48,867 bases of DNA from Microcaldota archaeon (lineage in GTDB: Archaea > Micrarchaeota > Micrarchaeia > Anstonellales > Bilamarchaeaceae). Positions 29,721 to 37,185 of this stretch are shown piece by piece. A program made the position numbers and the translations under genes. How positions within the stretch are numbered: the stretch's first letter is position 1; the number at the start of each line of letters is the position of its first letter. Location of the stretch: NCBI GenBank assembly GCA_030613375.1, contig JAUWMC010000003.1:1-48867 (forward strand). The letters are read 5' to 3'. Below the pieces are notes generated by a model. It saw only the letters and a list, made by a program, of their open reading frames with translations. It did not search any database and was not told where the DNA came from.

Positions 29721-29871
29721 TCAATCCCTCCTGCTACCAGCAGTACATGTGGGCAGAAATTGACTGTGTTATCCTAGTTGTATTATAGAAATATTTTTAA
29801 ACTTCCCTATTCTGCTTTTTAGGAGCCAAGAGATCTTATTGTGTTTATTAATGTTTATAACGGAGGTATTT

Positions 29872-29937
29872 ATGGAAGACTGCGGGTTCAGCGATTGGAA
29901 GGAGGTCCTTAAGGAACCTTTAAAAACTCATATATAA
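29872..29937 (+). CDS. Candidate small ORF MEDCGFSDWKEVLKEPLKTHI with strong Shine-Dalgarno
   Basis: GGAGGT at 29862-29867 followed by ATG at 29872; 21 codons, absent from supplied track. Confidence 0.35.
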   Translation: MEDCGFSDWKEVLKEPLKTHI

Positions 29938-29979
29938 TAAAATAATGCCTACACGTCCGAATTTTGGGCAAGTGAGTAT

Positions 29980-30672
29980 ATGGTGAGCTTAGATAACGCG
30001 ATAATTGCTTCCTACAAAAAAGAAGGAAAGCATTTCGAACTTTATGTAGACCCGAAGAACACTTACCTTTACTTGGACGGAGGAAAAAAGGATCTCAAAA
30101 ATATACTTGTGGTGGAAGAGGTTTACGAGAACGCAAAAAAAGCGGAACGGGCGAAGAACGCGGACATCCAGAAAGCGTTCGGAACCACGGACATTATGGA
30201 GATCCTGGAAATTACCCTGAAAAAAGGAGATGTGCAACTTACCACCGAACAAAGAAAGAAGAAGGTGGGAGATAAGCGCAAGAAAATCATAGATATGATT
30301 TGCAGGGAAGCAATAGATGTGCGCACGAAGGCACCAATACCCCCGATACGCATTGAAAATGCGATGGAGGAGGTAAGGTTCCACGTGGATCCCTTCAGGG
30401 ACCCAAAAGAGCAGATGGATGATCTTCTCAAAAAGCTGAGGCCGTTGATTCCGATTAAGTTCGAAAAAATTCAGATCGCGGTGAAGATTCCTCCAGAATA
30501 TTCACATCGTGCTTATGGCACTTTGAAACTGTATGGAATAAAAAAAGAGCAATGGCTCAAGGATGGATACCTTATAGTTGCGGTTGAGATTCCTGCAGGA
30601 ATGCAGGGAGAATTCCTTGACAAAATGAACAAGCTGACGGCCGGACAGGTCGAGACAAAAAAAATTGAATAG
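29980..30672 (+). CDS. Ribosome maturation protein SBDS/SDO1
   Basis: SLDNAIIASYKKEGKHFELYVDP; ICREAIDVRTKAPIPPIRIENAMEE. Confidence 0.95.
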   Translation: MVSLDNAIIASYKKEGKHFELYVDPKNTYLYLDGGKKDLKNILVVEEVYENAKKAERAKNADIQKAFGTTDIMEILEITLKKGDVQLTTEQRKKKVGDKRKKIIDMICREAIDVRTKAPIPPIRIENAMEEVRFHVDPFRDPKEQMDDLLKKLRPLIPIKFEKIQIAVKIPPEYSHRAYGTLKLYGIKKEQWLKDGYLIVAVEIPAGMQGEFLDKMNKLTAGQVETKKIE

Positions 30673-30680
30673 GTGATTGA

Positions 30681-31562
30681 TTGGAAAAGATTGTGATACC
30701 CGGAGAGATTATCTGGGAACAGGAAATGAGAGTTCCAAACACCGTAGTGGTGGATGGGAAAACTTATGCAACCGTTCTAGGAATGGTGCGGGAAGATAGG
30801 TTTATCCCCCTGGAACTTGTATACAGACCCAAGCCAGGGGACAATTTGGTTGGAGTAGTGACGGACGTTAGGCATTCGGGATATTCCGTAGACATTAATC
30901 TTCCTCACGGAGGCTTTATCAGCTCTAAATTTACTAGAGTAAGCTTCAAGCAGGGAGACCTTATCTTTGGGCGGATTAAATTCGCTGATGAGGTTGGAAA
31001 CGTAGATATTACGGATGCGAAGAGACTTCCTGCAGGAAAACTTGTAGATGTTCCAGCTTCTAAAGTACCGAGGATTATCGGGAAGAAAAGCAGTATGCTT
31101 AACGTAGTCCGGGATGGAACCGGTTGCTCTATTTTCGTAGGGAACAACGGCTATATCTGGATTGGAGGAAAAGGAAACCTTCAGCTTGCGCTCAAAACTC
31201 TTGATTTTATCATTGAGAATGCGCACAAACACGGGCTTACGGACAAGGTGGCTGAATATCTGAATGAACAGGGTGGAAACGTAACGGTTCCTCCAAGGGA
31301 AGAAGCTGCTCCAGCAGCACCTGCTCCTACTGAGGAAAGGGCTCCTGAGCCTGCAGAGGTAAGCGGATTAGGTGCGCCTGTAGAAGAGACTCCAGACCCG
31401 GCAAAAGAGCCGATTACTGAAGACCCTGCACAGGTTTCTGAAGGAGAGCCTGTAGTTGAGCCTCCTAGGGCTGAAGCGCCTGAAGAAAGTGATAATCCCC
31501 TGATGAAGGGTGGATCCGGAATTCCGGAAAAGAAAGACAAAATTGATGTTGATGAGATGTGA
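30681..31562 (+). CDS. Exosome subunit Rrp4 with about 85-aa acidic/Pro-rich C-terminal extension
   Basis: S1/KH: GDNLVGVVTDVRHSGYSVDINLPHGG; KVPRIIGKKSSMLNVVRDGTGCSIFVGNNGYIWI. Confidence 0.93.
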   Translation: MEKIVIPGEIIWEQEMRVPNTVVVDGKTYATVLGMVREDRFIPLELVYRPKPGDNLVGVVTDVRHSGYSVDINLPHGGFISSKFTRVSFKQGDLIFGRIKFADEVGNVDITDAKRLPAGKLVDVPASKVPRIIGKKSSMLNVVRDGTGCSIFVGNNGYIWIGGKGNLQLALKTLDFIIENAHKHGLTDKVAEYLNEQGGNVTVPPREEAAPAAPAPTEERAPEPAEVSGLGAPVEETPDPAKEPITEDPAQVSEGEPVVEPPRAEAPEESDNPLMKGGSGIPEKKDKIDVDEM

Positions 31563-31566
31563 TAGA

Positions 31567-32301
31567 ATGGAAAAGCCAGAATTAATTAAAGATGGAAAAA
31601 GGCTTGATGGAAGAGGCCCCAAGGACCTGAGGTCCGTAAGAATTGAAGCGGGCGTGCTTAAGGAAGCACAAGGCTCTGCACTAGTAGAGTGGGGCGGAAA
31701 CAAGGTTATTGCAGGTGTGTATGGACCTAGAGAATGCATTCCCAAACATGGAGCTGACCCTTACAAGGCAAAGCTCAAGGTAAGGTACATGATGACACCT
31801 TTCTGCTCAAAGGGAGAGCACTCAAGAAGCGGACCTAATAGAAGGAGTATTGAAATCTCCAAGGTAATGAGGGAAGCATTTGAGCCGGTTGTAATGACCA
31901 AAAATTTCCCAAGGAGTCAGATCGAAGTGTATGTTGAAGTAATACAGGCAGAAGGAGGAACAAGAGTTGCTTCGCTTACTGCAGCTGCAGTTGCGCTTGC
32001 TGATGCAGGAATTCCTATGACTGACATGGTTTCTGCAATTGCTGTAGGAAAACTAGATGGTCAGCTTGTAGTGGACCTGGGCAAGGACGAAGACAATTAT
32101 GGAGAGTCTGATGTGCCTATGGCAATTACCCACAGGGACAAGCAAATTGTGCTTCTGCAGATGGACGGCCTTCTTACTAGGGAAGAACTTGCCCAGAGCC
32201 TTGATGATGGGATTGAGGGTGCAGACAAGGTGTATGAGCTGCAGGCTGAAGCGCTCAAGAAATCCTATGAAAAAGAAGAGCGGGGGAAGCTGAATCTTTG
32301 A
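31567..32301 (+). CDS. Exosome RNase PH-like subunit Rrp41 (start at MEKPELIKDGKRLDGRG)
   Basis: KRLDGRGPKDLRSVRIEAGVLKEAQGSALVEWGGNKVIAGVYGP. Confidence 0.94.
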   Translation: MEKPELIKDGKRLDGRGPKDLRSVRIEAGVLKEAQGSALVEWGGNKVIAGVYGPRECIPKHGADPYKAKLKVRYMMTPFCSKGEHSRSGPNRRSIEISKVMREAFEPVVMTKNFPRSQIEVYVEVIQAEGGTRVASLTAAAVALADAGIPMTDMVSAIAVGKLDGQLVVDLGKDEDNYGESDVPMAITHRDKQIVLLQMDGLLTREELAQSLDDGIEGADKVYELQAEALKKSYEKEERGKLNL

Positions 32302-32311
32302 GGTGATTTTT

Positions 32312-33100
32312 ATGGGAGAAGAAACAAAAACCAAAATTCTTCGTGAAGTAAGGAAAGATTTCCTTCAGGAATTGCTTGCAAAAGGCAAGAGGTTCGATGA
32401 GAGGGAGTTGAATGAGTGGAGGCCTGTAAATGTGGATAAGGGAGTACTCCCGAACGCAGAAGGGTCTGCACTTGGAGAGATTGGAGGTACTAAGGTACTT
32501 GCAGCAGTAAAGTTTGATGTGATGACTCCGTTCTCCGATAGGCCGGAAGAGGGAGTGTTCATGACCGGGGCAGAATTCGTTCCGTTCGCATCCCCCGAGT
32601 TTGAGGCTGGGCCCCCAAGGGAAAACGCAATTGAGTTTGCGCGTGTAGTTGACAGGGGAATCAGGAGTTCGGAAGTAATCAATGTGAAAAATTTCTTCAT
32701 TGAAGAAGGGAAAGTACTCGGATTGTTCCTGGACCTTTGGGTATTGGACAATACAGGAAATCTTATGGATACCGGTGCACTTGCAGCTTGCGCTGCACTT
32801 CTTGATGCAAAAGTTCCGAAGATTGAAGATGGAAAGCTTATCCGGGAAGAAAGTTCCGGTGGGCTGAACATGAAGTACAAGCCTCTTAATACGAGCTTCA
32901 TAAAAGTAGGAAACAAATTCCTGATGGACCCATCCAAGGATGAGGAATATGCAAGGGACCTTCGATTTACAATTGGAAGCGTGGAAGGATTGATTACAAG
33001 CATACAGAAATCCGGGGATTCTGGGTTAAGCAAGGATGATGTAATGAACCTTGTAGACATTGCATTTGAAAAATCAGATGAACTGAGGAAATACCTATAG
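32312..33100 (+). CDS. Exosome subunit Rrp42 (start at MGEETKTKIL)
   Basis: GKRFDERELNEWRPVNVDKGVLPNAEGSALGEIGGTKVLAAVKFDVMTPF. Confidence 0.94.
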   Translation: MGEETKTKILREVRKDFLQELLAKGKRFDERELNEWRPVNVDKGVLPNAEGSALGEIGGTKVLAAVKFDVMTPFSDRPEEGVFMTGAEFVPFASPEFEAGPPRENAIEFARVVDRGIRSSEVINVKNFFIEEGKVLGLFLDLWVLDNTGNLMDTGALAACAALLDAKVPKIEDGKLIREESSGGLNMKYKPLNTSFIKVGNKFLMDPSKDEEYARDLRFTIGSVEGLITSIQKSGDSGLSKDDVMNLVDIAFEKSDELRKYL

Positions 33101-33346
33101 GTGGTTATGATGAAGTGTCCAAGATATGGAAGAAGGATTAGGAAACTTGTAGGAGCTGCAACAAAGAAGAAAAATGCATTTTATGAGTGTCCTAAATGCA
33201 GAAAGAAATCCGTAAAAAGGATTTCCTATGCACTCTGGAAGTGCAACTCTTGCAACGCAAAGATTGCAGGCGGAGCATACAGCCTGAGCACCCCTGGTGG
33301 AGAAACCGCAAGGAGGATGCTCGCAAAGGAAGAAACAGGTGAATAG
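33101..33346 (+). CDS. Ribosomal protein L37Ae (start probably internal MMKCPRYG/MKCPRYG)
   Basis: RYGRRIRKLV...YECPKCRKKSVKRISYALWKCNSCNAKIAGGAY, zinc ribbon intact. Confidence 0.92.
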   Translation: MVMMKCPRYGRRIRKLVGAATKKKNAFYECPKCRKKSVKRISYALWKCNSCNAKIAGGAYSLSTPGGETARRMLAKEETGE

Positions 33347-33484
33347 ATGGGAGAATATAGAGAATGGGAAACCGGAAACAAGGTAATAATTTCCAGCCTG
33401 AAGACTTTTGAGTTCCCCTCCACGGGAGCAAAGGTTTTGTTCAAGGCAAGGCCCCCTATTGCGAAAGAGATGGGAACGGATTAG
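33347..33484 (+). CDS. Cysteine-less Rpo12/RpoP (RNA polymerase subunit P)-like protein, 45 aa
   Basis: MGEYREWETGNKVIISSLKTFEFPSTGAKVLFKARPPIAKEMGTD; position between L37Ae and Pcc1; matches YxCxxCGxxV...CPxCGxxxLxKxRPP with each C replaced. Confidence 0.75.
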   Translation: MGEYREWETGNKVIISSLKTFEFPSTGAKVLFKARPPIAKEMGTD

Positions 33485-33491
33485 GAAATTT

Positions 33492-33722
33492 ATGGAATGT
33501 GTGGGAAAACTAAGGTTTTCTTTTCCAAGTGCAAAGAAGGCACTTGAGGCGAAGAAGGCTTTAGGAAAGGGGGGTCCCAAAACCGAGCGTTCAAAAGTGA
33601 ATGTTTCGGTTAAGGGAAAACAATTGGTTGTGGAAATTTCTGCAACCGATACGGTAGCACTTCGGGCTGCGATGAATACGTACCTGAGGCACATGAAGGT
33701 TATTGAAGAATTAGGTGTTTAA
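33492..33722 (+). CDS. KEOPS subunit Pcc1 (start at MECVGKLRFSFPS)
   Basis: SKVNVSVKGKQLVVEISATDTVALRAAMNTYLRHMKVIEEL; position after Rpo12. Confidence 0.85.
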   Translation: MECVGKLRFSFPSAKKALEAKKALGKGGPKTERSKVNVSVKGKQLVVEISATDTVALRAAMNTYLRHMKVIEELGV

Positions 33723-33723
33723 G

Positions 33724-34077
33724 ATGGCGGAAAAAGAAGATATTCAGAAGGAAATTGTAAGGCTGCAGAATTTTGAAAGGCAAATGCAGGCAGTGCTTAT
33801 GCAGAGGCAGCAGGTTCAGATTCAGCTCGGGGAAATCGGGCTTGCGCTGGAAGAGCTTGAAAAGGCAAAGGATAAGGAAGATGTTTACAAAACGATTGGA
33901 AACATCATGATAAAGACTACTGCTAAGGATGCAAAAACAGACCTTGAAGAAAAGAAGATACTCATGGCGAGCAGAATGAAGACGCTTGAAGGGCAGGAGG
34001 AGAAACTCCGCGCTGAACTTGTAAGGCTTCAGAAAAAGCTTCAGGAAGAAATGGGTTCTTCTGATGAAGAAGCTTAA
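33724..34077 (+). CDS. pfdB: Prefoldin beta subunit
   Basis: Coiled-coil LQNFERQMQAVLMQRQQVQIQLGEIGLALEEL...VYKTIGNIMIK. Confidence 0.9.
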   Translation: MAEKEDIQKEIVRLQNFERQMQAVLMQRQQVQIQLGEIGLALEELEKAKDKEDVYKTIGNIMIKTTAKDAKTDLEEKKILMASRMKTLEGQEEKLRAELVRLQKKLQEEMGSSDEEA

Positions 34078-35017
34078 GGAAGAGTTTAACTCTTTTCTTG
34101 AAAAATACAAAGATTCAAAACTGGTCATAACTAGCCATTCAAATTTTGATTTGGATGCGCTTTGCAGCTGCATTGCGATAAAGAGCGTTTTGCCCAATGC
34201 GGTGATGGCGCTTCCCGACAAGATGGATGCACCAGCGAAAGCTTTTGCAGATTCTCTTGGGCTCAGGCTGGAAGAGCTTGGAAAGCTCAATAAGGAAGAG
34301 TATGAAGGATTGGTGGTTGTGGATTGTGCTACTTCTGTTCTTCTTGGAGAAGGAAAAGATTGGGAGATTAAATTGATTGTAGACCATCACCATAAATCCG
34401 AAAACCCTCTTTCTGCGGAAACATTTCTTCAGGATGAGGATGCTCCATCTACTGCGGAAATGTTTGGGGAGATTCTTCCTGAGGTTTCTGCGGATGTTGC
34501 ATTCGTGCTTGGGGTTGCAATTATTTCGGATACTGCGCGGTTTAAGTCCGCACGGGCGCATACTTTTGAGGTTCTTGCAAAGATGATTGAGAAATCAGGG
34601 AAAAAGTATCCTGAGTTTTTGGTAAATGCGGAGCCTGAAGTGGATTTGGAGAATAAATTGAATGTGCTGGAAGCGTTCAAGAACATGAGGATTCAGATGC
34701 ATGGAGGATATGTAGTAGTTACAGCCGTGGTGCCTGCGCATGAGTCTTTAGTTTCTTCTTCGCTTTCGGAATTGGCGGATATTGCATTTGTAGCGAAATG
34801 GAAAAACGAAGTTTCGGAAAGCAGGGTTTCCTCGCGTGCAAGGAAACACGTTCCAATCATGCTTAATGATGTAATGAAAGAGGCTGCGGAAGAGCTTGGA
34901 GGGGGAGGGGGAGGCCATCCTAAAGCGGCTGGATGCTCCTCAAAAGCAAGACCGGGCGAAACTCTTGATAAATGTATTGAAGTATTAATTAGAAAAATAG
35001 ATGAGGTGAAAAAATGA
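34064..35017 (+). CDS. DHH-family phosphoesterase
   Basis: ITSHSNFDLDALCSCIAI, VVDCA, VDHHHKS, C-terminal GGGGGGHPKAAG. Confidence 0.88.
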   Translation: MKKLKEEFNSFLEKYKDSKLVITSHSNFDLDALCSCIAIKSVLPNAVMALPDKMDAPAKAFADSLGLRLEELGKLNKEEYEGLVVVDCATSVLLGEGKDWEIKLIVDHHHKSENPLSAETFLQDEDAPSTAEMFGEILPEVSADVAFVLGVAIISDTARFKSARAHTFEVLAKMIEKSGKKYPEFLVNAEPEVDLENKLNVLEAFKNMRIQMHGGYVVVTAVVPAHESLVSSSLSELADIAFVAKWKNEVSESRVSSRARKHVPIMLNDVMKEAAEELGGGGGGHPKAAGCSSKARPGETLDKCIEVLIRKIDEVKK

Positions 35018-36012
35018 AGCAAGTTCTTGTGGGTGGACAGTACGGAGATGAAGGAAAGGGTAAGATTTCTTCTTACATCGCGATTAAGGATTCGCCTGAG
35101 ATTGTGGCCCGCGGAGGAGTTGGGCCAAATGCAGGGCATAAGGTTCTCTATGAGGGAAAATGGTATTCACTTAGGATGCTTCCCTCAGGGTTTGTAAATC
35201 AGAATTCTCAGGTTATGATTGGTGCAGGAGTATCCGTAGATCCAGAAGTGTTCATGAAAGAAATTGAGATGACTAATACTGAGGGGAGAGTATTTGTAGA
35301 TAAACGATGCACACTGATTACTTCTAAACACAAAGAAGAGGATGCTGCAGCTGCACTAAGCAAAAAGATTGGAACTACAAAAACCGGTTGCGGGCCATCA
35401 GTAACTTCTCGTGCACGCAGGGATGCAATCCTTATGCAGGATGTACCTGAGATGCAGAAGTATGTGGTAGATGTTGCAGATGCGGTACAGAAGGCAAAGG
35501 ATGTGTTCGTTGAGGGCTCTCAAGGTTTCATGCTTTCTTGTTTATATGGAACTTATCCGTTTGTAACTTCAAAGGATGTTTCGGCTTCTACAATGGCTGC
35601 GGATGTTGGGCTTGGACCTACAAAAATCGACCAGGTAATTATGGTTATTAAGGCTTATACTACCCGTGTGGGAAATGGTCCATTCCCTGAAGAGATGGAA
35701 GTTGAGGATGCGATTAAGCTGAACTTCCAGGAATATGGAACTGTTACGGGAAGACCAAGGAGAACCTCTCCTGAATTGCACTGGGACGACCTGAACTTTG
35801 CAGCAAATGTGAATGGAGCGACCCAGATTGCTGTTACGAAAGTGGATATCCGCTTCCCTGGAAACGAAGGGAAAACCAAGTTTGAGGACCTTAGTGTGGA
35901 ATCTCGCATGTTCATAGATCAGATTGAGGCAAAATTAGGAATTCCTGTTACACTTATCGGAACTGGCCCTGATTCAAAGCACATCATTGACCGCAGGGAC
36001 AAGATGCTCTAG
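35014..36012 (+). CDS. purA: Adenylosuccinate synthetase
   Basis: VLVGGQYGDEGKGKISSYIA; GCGPSVTSRARRDA; GRPRRTS. Confidence 0.94.
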   Translation: MKQVLVGGQYGDEGKGKISSYIAIKDSPEIVARGGVGPNAGHKVLYEGKWYSLRMLPSGFVNQNSQVMIGAGVSVDPEVFMKEIEMTNTEGRVFVDKRCTLITSKHKEEDAAAALSKKIGTTKTGCGPSVTSRARRDAILMQDVPEMQKYVVDVADAVQKAKDVFVEGSQGFMLSCLYGTYPFVTSKDVSASTMAADVGLGPTKIDQVIMVIKAYTTRVGNGPFPEEMEVEDAIKLNFQEYGTVTGRPRRTSPELHWDDLNFAANVNGATQIAVTKVDIRFPGNEGKTKFEDLSVESRMFIDQIEAKLGIPVTLIGTGPDSKHIIDRRDKML

Positions 36013-36018
36013 AATAGG

Positions 36019-36050
36019 TTTAAATAGTATAGCGTACTATAGACTACTAT
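36019..36050 (+). promoter_or_regulatory. TATA box plus inverted/direct repeat operator of the TA module (ATAGTA-N5-TACTAT-N4-TACTAT)
   Basis: TTTAAATA followed by ATAGTA 36024-36029, TACTAT 36035-36040, TACTAT 36045-36050. Confidence 0.6.
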
Positions 36051-36270
36051 GGCAAATACTTCCATTCAAGTTTCGGAAAAACTTTTGGAAAAACTCAAAA
36101 AAAGGAAACTTTACGAGCGGGAAACATACGAGGAGGTAATTGAAGACCTTCTTGCAGATGTTTCTGAGCTTTCTGAAGAAACTAAAAGGTCCCTGGCAAG
36201 AGCAGAAAAAGATGTAAAAGCAGGTCGAGTGCACAACCTTGACTCAATCAAAAAGGAGTTCGGACTCTGA
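36049..36270 (+). CDS. RelB/VapB-like antitoxin
   Basis: SIQVSEKLLEKLKKRKLYERETYEEVIEDLL; one-base ATGA-type overlap with downstream toxin. Confidence 0.8.
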   Translation: MANTSIQVSEKLLEKLKKRKLYERETYEEVIEDLLADVSELSEETKRSLARAEKDVKAGRVHNLDSIKKEFGL

Positions 36271-36530
36271 TGTATTCTGTGGGCTTTTCTGAAGAAGCTA
36301 AGAAGATTTTCTCTAAAATGAATAAAGAAGACCAGACACGGATAGTTTCGGCTTTAGAACGGAGCCGCATACGGCCCGAGCATTTCCTAAAAAGGCTTGT
36401 TGGACACCCATATCACAGCCTGAGGGTGGGGGACCAAAGGCTCATAATCAATGTAAAAGTCGAGGAGGATACATTACTAGTAATGACAATCGAGCATCGC
36501 AAAAAGTCCTACAAACGATTACCAAAATGA
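36270..36530 (+). CDS. RelE/ParE-superfamily toxin
   Basis: YSVGFSEEAKKIFSKMNKEDQTRIVSALE...PYHSLRVGDQRLIINVKVEEDTLLVMTIEHRKKSYKRL. Confidence 0.88.
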   Translation: MYSVGFSEEAKKIFSKMNKEDQTRIVSALERSRIRPEHFLKRLVGHPYHSLRVGDQRLIINVKVEEDTLLVMTIEHRKKSYKRLPK

Positions 36531-36572
36531 AGAAGGGTTTTTATTTTCTTTTCTTCTTTAATTTCCAACCAT

Positions 36573-36657
36573 GCCGAGATGGCAGAACCCGGTTAATGCG
36601 CCAGACTTGAGATCTGGTGTCCTTCGGGACATGGGAGTTCAAATCTCTCTCTCGGCG
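36573..36657 (+). tRNA. tRNA-Ser(UGA), no encoded CCA
   Basis: Acceptor GCCGAGA/TCTCGGC, discriminator G, anticodon arm CCAGA-CTTGAGA-TCTGG, long variable arm GTCC-TTCG-GGAC, T arm GGGAG-TTCAAAT-CTCTC. Confidence 0.93.
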
Positions 36658-36748
36658 AAATTTTTTTCTGCTGGTGTACTCAGGTAGTAAAAATTTCTGT
36701 AAAAACATAACCCGCGTTAAGCTACTCCTCTGTTTACGCTACTTCTTT

Positions 36749-37120
36749 CTAAGATGAATTTGCCAGGCTGGCACTCATCTCCTGCAATTCACTATTTATT
36801 GGAATATTGAATATTCCTTCAAGAATTAAATTGATGAGTATCCATTTGAGGATCATGAAGATAATCAGGTATGCAACCAGGATAATTACCCACTTTGCCC
36901 ACCCTGGAAGATGTTCGTACGCAGGATAGTGGTTCAGGAGCTTCACCTCAACGTAGTTCTTTACATTGATAAAGCGGATAAGGAAGATGATTTCGAAGAA
37001 CATGAACAAGGTAAGGGAGATAAACCCTTCAAAATAGAAAAAGGATATGATTGCTGAGAGCAGGATAAAGCGAATGATATTGCCTTTGCTGAAATTAAAG
37101 AACTGTTTCATAGGTACCAA
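36749..37120 (-). CDS. Multi-pass membrane protein, unknown function
   Basis: ORF with several TM segments. Confidence 0.6.
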   Translation of the reverse strand: MVPMKQFFNFSKGNIIRFILLSAIISFFYFEGFISLTLFMFFEIIFLIRFINVKNYVEVKLLNHYPAYEHLPGWAKWVIILVAYLIIFMILKWILINLILEGIFNIPINSELQEMSASLANSS

Positions 37121-37185
37121 ATATCAAAGAACAAATAAAAGGATGTTTGAGGATGTTCGCTTATCCGAGGAATCGTGCGAAGATC

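Noticed and set aside
32365-33060. 231-aa minus-strand ORF opposite rrp42
   Set aside because: Antisense shadow; no SD/TATA and Ser/Pro-rich
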